Notes under the pieces: generated by a model
What the model saw: only the letters and a program-made list of their open reading frames with translations
Databases searched by the model: none
Told to the model about the DNA's origin: nothing
From: an uncultured Lachnospiraceae bacterium
Lineage (GTDB): Bacteria; Bacillota; Clostridia; Lachnospirales; Lachnospiraceae
NCBI GenBank assembly: GCA_937965795.1
Contig: CALCMD010000101.1
Span: forward strand, 1 to 64,000
Length of the DNA stretch: 64,000 nucleotides
Direction: 5' to 3'
Program-made: the position numbers and the translations under genes
Part shown: positions 16,763 to 25,740 of the stretch, in pieces
How the letters are laid out: every line of letters starts with the position of its first letter
Position numbering within the stretch: position 1 is the stretch's first letter

Positions 16763-19507
16763 CTATCTTATTTTTACTTTAATCCACACTTTTTTCTGCA
16801 CGCCATTGCAGCTTACGGTAATTCTGCTCTTGCCTTCTTTTCTGCCCTTTACAACGCCTTTTGATGTAACTGTGGCAACCTTTTGATTGCTGCTTTTCCA
16901 GGTCATCTTCCCGGCCGGAAGCGCTTTGGCTTTTATTTTTACTTTTTTTCCTTTTTTCAGCGTAATCGTCTTTCTTCCCGTAATCTTCAGCGTCGGTTTC
17001 TTTACCGTAATGGTGCAGACGGCCTTTTTCTCTCCCGCACTCGCTGTAATGACCGTTTTTCCAGCTTTCTTTGCCGTCACCTTTCCATTTTTGACAGACG
17101 CCGCCTTTGGATTCGAGGATGACCATGACACCGTACCGCTTCCCTGTGGCGTTTTGACCTTCAGCGTCAGAGTTCTTTTGCCCTTCGTATAAAGAACGGC
17201 GCTCGTCCTGTCAAGTGTCATCTGCACTTTCTGGAGCCCCTTCATTGCAGCGGTAAACTTCAGCGCCGCAACGTCAACTGCCGTTTTCGTACTGTTGCCA
17301 TTCGCCATAACAGCTTCCGCATCTTTCCATGCTGTCTGGAACCATTTCCAGCTCTCCGGCGTGTAATCGGAAGCGCGGAGCCCTTTTGCCGTTTCAAGCA
17401 GCATTCTGAGGCGGGATTTCCCCACTTCCTCCTCTTTTCCGGCCATACCCGCCGTCCGGAACGTAATCGTCTGCGCCTCTGACTCATAGCCCTGCACATC
17501 ATATGCCACAACGGACAGCGTATACTCTTTTCCAGGTTCCAGTCCCCCTATTTCTACTGTCGTTTCTTCCTGCACGTCTGCCAGAATCTTATCGCCATCC
17601 GATACTCTATAACCTGCAATCGGAATCGTATCATCCTGCACCGGCGTCCAACGCAGCGTTACGGACGTCTCCGAAGCGTCCGCCGAAATTCTCTGCGGAG
17701 CTGCCGGGACCCCTGGTTCCTCATTTTCCTGGTATTGATGGGCTCCCACATCAAAAACTGTCACATCAGATAAATCATTCCCGAAAAAGTCCTTCTCACT
17801 TGCTGACATACCGTTCCTGTCCTCAATCCTGATTCCAGCTCCGATCGCCGGAGAACCTTTTGCCAGCTTATACCCGTCAAACACGCTCCTGGCCCGTGCA
17901 TCCCCATGTGGGAACACGATACCCGTTGTCGCTTCCGGCCCGCTTCCGGCATTCTGAAAGACAGGGGTTCCCGCCTCCACCACAATCGGATTTTCATCGC
18001 TCTCCGGTATGTTTGCATAATTATAATACAGATTATTGTTATAAAATTCCCGCGTCGCATTGTACGTCCATTTTTCTGTCCTGGGCGTATCTCCGGCATA
18101 ATAGATAATATTATTTTCCACCATCATAAACCCATAATTGGTACGCCCGGTACGAATAAACGGTACGTTTTCCGCCATGTAAAACACATTGTTATATACA
18201 TGCACCTCCAGGTTGCTGTCCGGAATATCCAAAGCTCCCCGCAGGTCATTCTGGCTGATATTATAACGGAACGTGGTGCGGTATGCTTCCTTTCCGCAGA
18301 CCATGATACAGCCCCCTTCGTTATGATGGCTGTAATTATACTGATAAAGTGTTCCATCACCATAATCCGCATCCCATGCCTGCCCGTCCCCGTTGTCCCG
18401 GTCACCACCGTACTGATGGGTATCAAACGCCTCGTTGTACTGGAACACGGCGTCCTTGCACTTCCAGGGCCAGATTGCCGCCGCCACCTTGCCGCCGTTC
18501 GTACTCTTCGTATAATCAACGCTGTTAATCTGCCTTGCCGCCGCGTCAGAAATATTATATTCTACCAACGGGCGGTCACAGTACATCGTCGTAATCGCGT
18601 CTCCGCCCGGATCTTTCACATAATTGTTTCGGATCACGACATTGGCAGATCCGTATTCCGCTACGACTTCATCATCAATCGCCGCTCCGCCGAATTCCCC
18701 GCCAAAAGCCGTATATCCCACCGCAATTCCCCAGCGGTTTACATTCTCTACCACGCAGTTTTCAATCCGTACACCGTCATAGCGTGGAATTCCCGTCCCG
18801 GTCGTCCCTTCTTCCGTTAAGTCATGGGGCTGAAACTGCGTAAAATAGATCCCCCCATTATTCATATGCTTATCATAAACATTGCCGATGACATCATGCA
18901 CATACAGTCCATTCAAAAAAATGTGATGGAGCGTCCCCCCATCCTGCGCCACCGCCGCCACTCCGGTACGGTTCATCACGTCCGGCTCATTGTAAACGTT
19001 TTCAATATCCGGCGCCCGGTTGACCAGTTCCAGATTGTTGATTTCAATATATTCACTGTCATATAAAAGGATTGACGACGACACATATCCCTGGAATTTG
19101 TGTGCCTTAATCCCTCTGTTAAACCCGTAATTCTGATACCAGATACCTTCTCCGTTGGTATCAAGGACTGGCAGCGCTCCTTCCCCGTATTTGTCGATGA
19201 CAATCGGCTGTTCTTCGCTTCCGCTCTGCCCGAAAAGGTGCAGATACCCGTCTGTAAATATGGAACCGCACTCCAGCAAAATTCTGTCTCCCGGTTCCAG
19301 TGTCAGATCGTTGATTTTTTGAATACTGTAAAACGGCGTTTTTTCAGATAAGCCATTATTCGCATCCCGTCCGTGAAGCGTACTGACATAATACGTTGTC
19401 CCCGCCGTGTATCCCACGGGTTCTGCCGCCCTTGCGCCTGTTTGTGGAATCACCGCCGTACAGAACAGCGCCATTGCGCACAGCGCCGCCGACATTTTTT
19501 TTCTCAT
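16763..19507 (-). CDS. secreted parallel beta-helix protein C (FN3, FIVAR, two Big_2)
   Basis: This 914-residue paralogue has the same layout as A and D: signal peptide (about 1-28), beta-helix (38-590), FN3 (about 598-690), FIVAR-like helices (about 695-760) and two lysine-rich Big_2 domains to the end. The acidic pair is Asp374 and Asp381 in the DGQAWDAD block. The ATG at 19505-19507 follows AAAGGGGGA. A terminator lies 86 bases upstream, so C-B-A needs its own promoter or read-through; no good -35/-10 pair was seen between 19508 and 19592. The longer frame to 19570 is non-coding leader. Confidence 0.85.
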   Translation of the reverse strand: MRKKMSAALCAMALFCTAVIPQTGARAAEPVGYTAGTTYYVSTLHGRDANNGLSEKTPFYSIQKINDLTLEPGDRILLECGSIFTDGYLHLFGQSGSEEQPIVIDKYGEGALPVLDTNGEGIWYQNYGFNRGIKAHKFQGYVSSSILLYDSEYIEINNLELVNRAPDIENVYNEPDVMNRTGVAAVAQDGGTLHHIFLNGLYVHDVIGNVYDKHMNNGGIYFTQFQPHDLTEEGTTGTGIPRYDGVRIENCVVENVNRWGIAVGYTAFGGEFGGAAIDDEVVAEYGSANVVIRNNYVKDPGGDAITTMYCDRPLVEYNISDAAARQINSVDYTKSTNGGKVAAAIWPWKCKDAVFQYNEAFDTHQYGGDRDNGDGQAWDADYGDGTLYQYNYSHHNEGGCIMVCGKEAYRTTFRYNISQNDLRGALDIPDSNLEVHVYNNVFYMAENVPFIRTGRTNYGFMMVENNIIYYAGDTPRTEKWTYNATREFYNNNLYYNYANIPESDENPIVVEAGTPVFQNAGSGPEATTGIVFPHGDARARSVFDGYKLAKGSPAIGAGIRIEDRNGMSASEKDFFGNDLSDVTVFDVGAHQYQENEEPGVPAAPQRISADASETSVTLRWTPVQDDTIPIAGYRVSDGDKILADVQEETTVEIGGLEPGKEYTLSVVAYDVQGYESEAQTITFRTAGMAGKEEEVGKSRLRMLLETAKGLRASDYTPESWKWFQTAWKDAEAVMANGNSTKTAVDVAALKFTAAMKGLQKVQMTLDRTSAVLYTKGKRTLTLKVKTPQGSGTVSWSSSNPKAASVKNGKVTAKKAGKTVITASAGEKKAVCTITVKKPTLKITGRKTITLKKGKKVKIKAKALPAGKMTWKSSNQKVATVTSKGVVKGRKEGKSRITVSCNGVQKKVWIKVKIR

Positions 19508-19592
19508 GGCTGTTCCCCCTTTCCTGATTCTCTTTTTTAACCTTCGCTTTTGTCTTACGGAAAATTGCACAGCAGTTTCCGGTAAGATAATA

Positions 19593-19630
19593 AAGTGTGT
19601 AGATTTCAGGATTCCGAAACCTACACACTT
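19593..19630 (-). terminator. terminator between the hicB-like gene and protein C
   Basis: A 15-base stem (AAGTGTGTAG plus five further pairs, one G-U) with an eight-base loop, followed by UUAUUAUCUU on the minus strand, ends the foldase-E-D-hicB unit. Confidence 0.75.
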
Positions 19631-19641
19631 CTTCCTAATTT

Positions 19642-19920
19642 CTATTCATCCCAACCTTCATAAAATCTGATATTGACTGAAATCTGCCGCACGACTTCTC
19701 CGTCTTTCAGTGGAATATCACTCACATCCGTGATACGCGGCAGCTCCGGTTCTTCCTCAGCCAGTTCTACCAAAAGCCAGTCACAGGCCGCCTCATTTGC
19801 ATTTTCCACCGCTTCGTCAAGGGTATCTCCCTCTCCGTAGCAACACTCCAAATCCGGAAAATATCCTTTATACGTTCCTTTTTCTGTTCTATGAAACACT
19901 GCGGGATATATAAATTTCAT
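19642..19920 (-). CDS. HicB-like antitoxin-family protein, orphan
   Basis: This is a 92-residue HicB/UPF0150-type protein: IYPAVFHRTEKGTYKGYFPDL, then GEGDTLDEAVENANEA, the typical partial RNase-H-like fold. HicB normally neutralises the HicA mRNA interferase, but no HicA-like ORF lies on either side. It also lacks an obvious C-terminal DNA-binding domain. It starts 10 bases after gene D stops, with AGGAG upstream, so it is co-transcribed with the beta-helix genes. It may be a relic or a stand-alone regulator. Confidence 0.75.
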   Translation of the reverse strand: MKFIYPAVFHRTEKGTYKGYFPDLECCYGEGDTLDEAVENANEAACDWLLVELAEEEPELPRITDVSDIPLKDGEVVRQISVNIRFYEGWDE

Positions 19921-19930
19921 GGAAACTCTC

Positions 19931-22789
19931 CTATTTTACTTTTACTTTTACTGTTTTCTTAACGCCATTGCATGTCACCGTAATCTTACAGCTTCCTGCC
20001 TTCACGCCCTTGATGACGCCTTTTGCGGTGACAGAAGCAACCTTCTTATTACTGCTCTTGTAAGTGATCTTTCCGGTCGGTACTGCTTTTACTTTGATCT
20101 TCGACTTCTTGCCTTTTTTAATCGTAACAGATTTCTTTCCGGAAATTTTCAGCGTCGGTTTCTTAACTGTAATCGTACAGGTCGCTTTGTAAGAACCGGC
20201 AGACGCCGTAATGACAGTCTTTCCAGCCTTCTTCGCCGTTACCTTTCCATCCTTCACAACCGCTACCTTTGTGTTGGAGGAATTCCACGTTACGGAACCG
20301 CTCACTCCAGTTGCTTTCAGCGTCACAGTTTTCTTGCCTTTGGTATAGATCGTAGCGCTCGTCCTGTCAAGACTCAGAGACCCGCTCTGCGCTTTTTGCA
20401 GCCCCTTGACTGCCGCTCCCAGTTTCAACATCGCTATGTCAACAGCCGCTTTTGTGCTCTTGCTGTTGTTCAGGACCGCTTCTGCTTCCTGAATCACCTT
20501 CTGGAGACGGTTCCAGCTTTCTGCTGTATAATCAGCCGCTTTATAGGATGCCTTAATCTCCGCAAGTTTTGCTTCCAGGTTTCCTTTGCCTGTAGTATCC
20601 GGTATGATTTCTGTTCCCGCTGTCTTGAACGTGAACGTCTGCTCTGCGGATGCAACGCCCTTCACATCATATGCAACCACGCTCACGGTGTATTCCGTTC
20701 CTGCTTTCAGTCCTGTCAGCTCTGCGGACGTCTGCTTTCCTGCATCTACCAGAACCTTCGTACCGTCCATAACCCGGTAGCCTGCAATTCCAACCATCGG
20801 ATCAAGTACTTCTGCCCAACTGATCGTTGCCGAAGTCTCAGATACTTCTTTTGTCTCTACTTTCTGCGGCGCTGCCGGAGCTCCTTCTCCCTGACCCGGC
20901 TGATACTGATGCGCGCCGATGTCAAATGTGGTCACTGCTGTAATGTCATTTCCAAAGAAGTCCTTCGTACATGCCTCCTCTTCGCGTCTGTTGTTCTGAT
21001 CTACGACCACTTTTCCTTTGCCGATTGCCGGTGAATTTGCAGCCAGCTTATAACCGTCAAACGGGCTTCTCACATTCGGATCGTCATGACGGGCTGCCAC
21101 GCTGTTGGCCGTTGTCGGCGCCGTACCCACCGCCTGGAAAATCTGAGCCGCATCTTTCGCAATCACTACGGCTGCCGTATCTTCCGCCGGCGCGCCTGTA
21201 TAGTTATAATACAGATTGTTGCTGTAATGCTGTTTTGCCGCATTCTTCTGCCACATTTCCGCTCTTGGAGATGCTCCTTCATAGTAGATAATATTGTTCT
21301 CTACCAGCATATTTCCCTGTCCCTGACGATTTGCCATACGGATGAACGGCTGGCCTTCCGGAATGATGAATACGTTGTTATATACGTGTGCGTCACGGTT
21401 GTTCGTAATGTCCATCATACCCTTTAAGTCGCCCTGGCTGATGTTATAACGGAAGGTATTCCGGTAAGACTGATTCAGACAGAACATCACGCATCCGCCG
21501 CCATTGTTATGGCTGTAATTGTACTGGTAAATCGTACCGTCACCAGAGTCGGCATCCCATGCCTGTGCATCGTCATTCCCCCGGTCGGCACACTGCATAT
21601 CATAACACTCATTATACTGGAAAAGTGCGTCCTTACATGCCCACGGCCAGATACCCGCCGCCACACGTCCGCCACGGCTGTTCGGTATCGTTCCATTGTT
21701 TGTGGTCGGATAAGAGGTCGCATCTGCCCTGAGATTTACATAATCTGTCGTGTTAATCTGTTTTGCGCAGCCATCCGCCACATTATATTCCGCTACCGGA
21801 CGATGGCAATACATGAATGTGATTGCATCGCCTCCTGCATCTTTGACAAAGTTGTTGCGGACAAGCACATTCGTAGAACACCATCTCTCTGCATCCTCAT
21901 CCGGAATGATGTATCCGGTTCCACCCTGAAGAAAATGCTTCCAGAATGCTGTATAGCCCACTGCAATTCCCCAGCGGTTCACGTTCTCCACCGTACAGTT
22001 CTCGATACGCAGATCGTCATATTTCGGAATTCCAAGTCCTGATTCTGTTTTCTCAAGCCCTGTCTCCGCATCTACCACCGGCACTCCGTTTTCCACAATC
22101 AGATCGGTCGGATACGCCACCGTAAAGTAGATTCCGCCATTGTCCATATGCTTATTATAAACATTTCCGATGACGTCATGGATGTACAGGCCGTTCAGAT
22201 AAATATGCTCCAAAGCTCCCTTGTTCTGTGCAACGCCCGCCACACCGGTACGGTCCATCACGCTGGCCGCATTATAGGCCGTTTCGATTGCCGGCGCTTT
22301 ATTTACGATCTCCAGATTATTGATCTCGATATATTCCGTATCGTACAACAGGATGGAAGAAGATACATAGCCCTGATGAACGTGCGCCTGATTATCCAAC
22401 TGGTTTCCATAATTCTGATACCACACACCCTGACCATTCGTGTCAATGATCGGCTTTGCGCCTCCGCCGTACTGATCGATAACGATCGGCGCTTCCGCGC
22501 TTCCACTCTGTCCGCGCAGATGCAGATAACCGTCCGTAAATACAGAACCGCTCTCCAGAAGAATTCGGTCTCCCGGCTGTAATGTTAAGTCATTAATCTT
22601 CTGAAGGCTGTAAAACGGCGTCGCCTCCGACCTTCCGTCATTGCGGTCGCTTCCGTGGATGGAGCTAACATAAAAGGTACGTCCCTCCCACGTGTCTGCC
22701 GCTTCTGCTTTCGTGCCCGCTGCCGGAAGGAGCACAGAGCAAAACATAGCTGCCGCAGTTATTATTGCCAATATTCTTTTTCTCATCAT
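19931..22789 (-). CDS. secreted parallel beta-helix protein D (FN3, FIVAR, two Big_2)
   Basis: At 952 residues this is the longest paralogue. Domains: signal peptide (about 1-31), beta-helix (38-625) with insertions near 230-252 and 283-300, FN3 (about 638-725), FIVAR-like (735-800) and two Big_2 domains. The acidic pair is Asp407 and Asp414 (DAQAWDAD); the other copies have Gly after the first Asp. The ATG at 22787-22789 has AAGGAGGAGAG upstream; the 165-base longer frame overlaps gene E. The gap after E is 13 bases. It shares an almost identical Big_2 tail with A, which suggests recent duplication or conversion. Confidence 0.85.
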   Translation of the reverse strand: MMRKRILAIITAAAMFCSVLLPAAGTKAEAADTWEGRTFYVSSIHGSDRNDGRSEATPFYSLQKINDLTLQPGDRILLESGSVFTDGYLHLRGQSGSAEAPIVIDQYGGGAKPIIDTNGQGVWYQNYGNQLDNQAHVHQGYVSSSILLYDTEYIEINNLEIVNKAPAIETAYNAASVMDRTGVAGVAQNKGALEHIYLNGLYIHDVIGNVYNKHMDNGGIYFTVAYPTDLIVENGVPVVDAETGLEKTESGLGIPKYDDLRIENCTVENVNRWGIAVGYTAFWKHFLQGGTGYIIPDEDAERWCSTNVLVRNNFVKDAGGDAITFMYCHRPVAEYNVADGCAKQINTTDYVNLRADATSYPTTNNGTIPNSRGGRVAAGIWPWACKDALFQYNECYDMQCADRGNDDAQAWDADSGDGTIYQYNYSHNNGGGCVMFCLNQSYRNTFRYNISQGDLKGMMDITNNRDAHVYNNVFIIPEGQPFIRMANRQGQGNMLVENNIIYYEGASPRAEMWQKNAAKQHYSNNLYYNYTGAPAEDTAAVVIAKDAAQIFQAVGTAPTTANSVAARHDDPNVRSPFDGYKLAANSPAIGKGKVVVDQNNRREEEACTKDFFGNDITAVTTFDIGAHQYQPGQGEGAPAAPQKVETKEVSETSATISWAEVLDPMVGIAGYRVMDGTKVLVDAGKQTSAELTGLKAGTEYTVSVVAYDVKGVASAEQTFTFKTAGTEIIPDTTGKGNLEAKLAEIKASYKAADYTAESWNRLQKVIQEAEAVLNNSKSTKAAVDIAMLKLGAAVKGLQKAQSGSLSLDRTSATIYTKGKKTVTLKATGVSGSVTWNSSNTKVAVVKDGKVTAKKAGKTVITASAGSYKATCTITVKKPTLKISGKKSVTIKKGKKSKIKVKAVPTGKITYKSSNKKVASVTAKGVIKGVKAGSCKITVTCNGVKKTVKVKVK

Positions 22790-22802
22790 CGCTCTCTCCT
22801 CC

Positions 22803-24521
22803 TTACTGCTGTGCCTCATGGGCTCCAATGTCCGGTGTAGCGCCGATTGCATTGCCAAAGAAGTCTCTGTCCGTGCCGCCCGTGATCGGTGTTCCTGCAT
22901 TGATTGCCGGCGATCCTGCCTGAAGTTTATATCCCTCAAATGCACTCCTTTCATGAATGCTTCCGCCTGCGTTCGCTTCTGTCGGTCCTGTACCCGGATC
23001 TACGAATTTCGGATCGGATGTGATCGCTCCCGTCGGAAGAGTCACGCCGTTGTATCCATAGAAGATATTGTTTGCAAAGGTGCGGTTTGCCTGCACAATG
23101 GTTTCTCCTGATGCTTTACTCGTGCTGACATTGTAGAAAATATTGTTTTTCAGGTTGGCTTTTCCGCTTCCCTCAAATATTTTCGTGCTCAGATTTTTCC
23201 CTATATAAAATACATTGTTATAAATCTCTCCATTCGGATTCGTTGCCAGATGAATCAGGTTTCTTAAATCATTCTGGCTGATGTTGTAGCGGAATACGCC
23301 GTTGTATGCCTCCTGGAGACAGATCATCAGACATCCGCCGCCATTGTTATGGCTGTAATTGTACTGATAAATGGTTCCGTCAGAATAATCAATATCCCAT
23401 GCCTGGCCATCCTGATTTCCGTCACCCACCGTATCAAATACCTCATTATACTGGAATACGGCGTCCTTACATTTCCACGGCCATACGCCTGCACAGAGAT
23501 GCTGCCAGTAGGACTCATATTTTGCCAGATCCGCACCAGCTCTGTCCGCTACGTTGTTCTGTACCAGCGGCTGATAAGAATACATCGCCACGATTGCGTC
23601 ATTTCCTGCGTTCTGTACGTAATTGCCTTCGATTAAAACGTTTGTATGACCATAAGTCTGCGCATTCTCATCAGAAATCGCAGCTCCATTAAATTTTGCA
23701 TGCTGGTAAGTATACCCTACGCAAATGCCTGCTCTTGACACATCTTTGACATAACAGTTTGTAACTGAAATATCATCATACCGGGCCACACCGGTCGCCG
23801 CTTCATTTTCCGGCGGCAGTACATTCATCTGAATTCCACCGTTATTCATGTGCTTATCTTCAATATTTCCGTCTACATCATGAATATAAAGATTATTCAG
23901 GTAGACATGCTGCATCGTGCCGCCGTCCTTTGCGATACCTGCCACGCCGGTACGGTCGATACGTCCGCTGGTTTCCGGCACGTTCTTATTTGGCAGCGCG
24001 CTCTTAAAATAAGTAAAATCATCCGATTCATTCGTAATCTCCAGATTCTCAACTTCCACGAAATCTACGTCGTAAAGAAGGATTGTCGAAGATACATACC
24101 CTTTGTTCCTGTGATTCTGGTTATCTACCTGTCCTTTATAATCCTGATACCAGATTCCCTGCGAATTTCCGTTGATGACCGGTCTGCCTGCTGTCTCTGA
24201 ACCATAGCAGCCAATCTTAATCGGCGCATCCTCCGTCCCGTGGACATCCTGAAGGTGGATGTATCCGTTAAATACCGATCCTCTCTCCAAAAGTACCTGA
24301 TCTCCCGGCTGTAGCTTTACCTTTTTCAGCTTGTCCAGTGTCTCCCATGCCGTCTTTTCTGATGTTCCGTCCTGGGAGTTGTTTCCATGCGTACTGCTGA
24401 TGTAATAAACTGTGCCGCTTCCGGCCGCACATACAGTATTCACCTGAGAAACCGGCAGATAATTCTGGCTCGTTCCCATAACAGCCAGTCCGCATAAAAA
24501 TGCCAATGCTCTCTTTTTCAT
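22803..24521 (-). CDS. secreted parallel beta-helix protein E, catalytic domain only
   Basis: This 572-residue paralogue has a signal peptide (1-33) and a single beta-helix domain (about 37-570). It is the minimal member of the family and is most like B. The acidic pair is Asp371 and Asp378 in DGQAWDID. It follows the foldase gene by 18 bases and is therefore the first substrate candidate translated after it. With no wall-binding or carbohydrate-binding module it should be freely secreted. The ATG at 24519-24521 has AAAGGGG upstream. Confidence 0.85.
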   Translation of the reverse strand: MKKRALAFLCGLAVMGTSQNYLPVSQVNTVCAAGSGTVYYISSTHGNNSQDGTSEKTAWETLDKLKKVKLQPGDQVLLERGSVFNGYIHLQDVHGTEDAPIKIGCYGSETAGRPVINGNSQGIWYQDYKGQVDNQNHRNKGYVSSTILLYDVDFVEVENLEITNESDDFTYFKSALPNKNVPETSGRIDRTGVAGIAKDGGTMQHVYLNNLYIHDVDGNIEDKHMNNGGIQMNVLPPENEAATGVARYDDISVTNCYVKDVSRAGICVGYTYQHAKFNGAAISDENAQTYGHTNVLIEGNYVQNAGNDAIVAMYSYQPLVQNNVADRAGADLAKYESYWQHLCAGVWPWKCKDAVFQYNEVFDTVGDGNQDGQAWDIDYSDGTIYQYNYSHNNGGGCLMICLQEAYNGVFRYNISQNDLRNLIHLATNPNGEIYNNVFYIGKNLSTKIFEGSGKANLKNNIFYNVSTSKASGETIVQANRTFANNIFYGYNGVTLPTGAITSDPKFVDPGTGPTEANAGGSIHERSAFEGYKLQAGSPAINAGTPITGGTDRDFFGNAIGATPDIGAHEAQQ

Positions 24522-24539
24522 TGTTTTGCCCCTTTCGTT

Positions 24540-25592
24540 TTAATTGTTTATATTCTTTTTTGTAAAAAAGTATATACGTTCCTTATCACATTCAACGCTC
24601 ATGTCCGCCGCACGTTTGGCAACAATTTCATCGTAATGTTCTTCTCTCAGCGTTTTATTGATGTGATCCTTGACTTCTTCAACGGGCGTCGCCTCATTGG
24701 CCGTCCGTTCGGTACACTCGATCAGATAAAGGCACCCATACTCGTCAAGCACTCCTGTACTCTCCCCGGCTTTCAGTTCATAGCCGTAATCCACAATGTC
24801 ACTGATCGTCCTTGCATACTCCCGGAGATTTTCTTCCGTGACGTCTGCATGCGCCAGATAAGGCGAAAGCTTTTTGTCTGCTGCTGCAAGCTCTGCCAGG
24901 GAATGTTCTTTGTCCGTTTTTTTGTATAATTCTGTCATGCGGCTTTTGAATTCTTCCACCTCTTCCTCACTCATTCCTTCATTTTCATAAGGAATCATGA
25001 TGTAGTCCAGCATAAGGTCATCTTCCTGCTGATAAGAAGCTTCATGCTCTTTATAATATGCTTCCCGCTCCTCATCGCTGATGTCCATTCCCTCATTCTC
25101 TTCCTCTTCGCAGTATCTTTTCTGAATGGTATCCATTTCATATTCCCGGTAAAGCTCCAGAGTATATTCCGAAAGCCCATAGACGACTTCGCCATTTGCA
25201 ATCTTCTCTTTGCGGAGCTGGTTTTCTTCCTGCCACCGCTTTACCAGCGACTCATAGCTCTCATCCGAAACATATCCTTTTTCCACAGCCAGGCTGTAGA
25301 CGGCATGTATGTACTTAAGCTGTTCCAGGGCTTCGTCCGCCAGCATTTCATAAGGCAGGGTTCCGTCCACCTCTCTCTCCCAGAAATCCGCATCCATTCC
25401 TGCGGCCGTTTTCCCGGAAATACTGCTGATCACTTCATATTTCTTCTGCGCCATCGCATCGAGAAATTCCTCTTTGTCAATTTTGGTTCCATTTATCGTC
25501 AGAGAAAATTGATTCCTATACACAAAAAAAACGGCAGAAGCAAGTATCGCTACTAACACGATTGTAATAATTATACAGATTTTTTTCTTCAT
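24540..25592 (-). CDS. PrsA/SurA-like extracytoplasmic foldase (parvulin-type)
   Basis: This 350-residue membrane-anchored protein has a signal anchor (about 5-25), a SurA/PrsA-like N-terminal helical domain (FSLTINGTKIDKEEFLDAM; about 28-190), a parvulin-like segment (about 195-305: LDYIMIPY, LKAGESTGVL, LYLIECTER) and a C-terminal helix. There is no lipobox Cys, unlike PrsA. It begins the operon of beta-helix genes. From the literature as I recall it, GH136 enzymes need a dedicated chaperone (LnbY or a fused N-terminal domain), so this gene may fold proteins E, D, C, B and A. A general foldase is the alternative. Confidence 0.75.
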   Translation of the reverse strand: MKKKICIIITIVLVAILASAVFFVYRNQFSLTINGTKIDKEEFLDAMAQKKYEVISSISGKTAAGMDADFWEREVDGTLPYEMLADEALEQLKYIHAVYSLAVEKGYVSDESYESLVKRWQEENQLRKEKIANGEVVYGLSEYTLELYREYEMDTIQKRYCEEEENEGMDISDEEREAYYKEHEASYQQEDDLMLDYIMIPYENEGMSEEEVEEFKSRMTELYKKTDKEHSLAELAAADKKLSPYLAHADVTEENLREYARTISDIVDYGYELKAGESTGVLDEYGCLYLIECTERTANEATPVEEVKDHINKTLREEHYDEIVAKRAADMSVECDKERIYFFTKKNINN

Positions 25593-25740
25593 TTATACTT
25601 CTCCTATTCACTTTGTACAATAATAACATTGACTTTCTTTCTTTTTCATTATATCATTTTGTTAGTTTCTTTTCTTGTTAAAAGCAGTCCACTTTATCCC
25701 ATTTTTTATATAATTCGGAACTGAAAGGAGAAATTCCCCA
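25593..25740. promoter_or_regulatory. divergent promoter region, foldase/beta-helix operon versus araC
   Basis: The minus strand has TATAAT (25653-25648) without a recognisable -35, as expected for an activator-dependent promoter. The plus strand has TATAAT near 25713 before the araC-like gene, also with a poor -35. AraC control of both directions is inferred from the arrangement. Confidence 0.5.

Noticed and set aside
19508..19592. Promoter for the C-B-A beta-helix genes
   Set aside because: Only weak partial matches; a promoter must exist or read-through occurs, but no site can be supported.
11481..24521. CRISPR or tandem DNA repeats within the beta-helix array
   Set aside because: The similarity reflects paralogous coding sequence, not short regularly spaced repeats.
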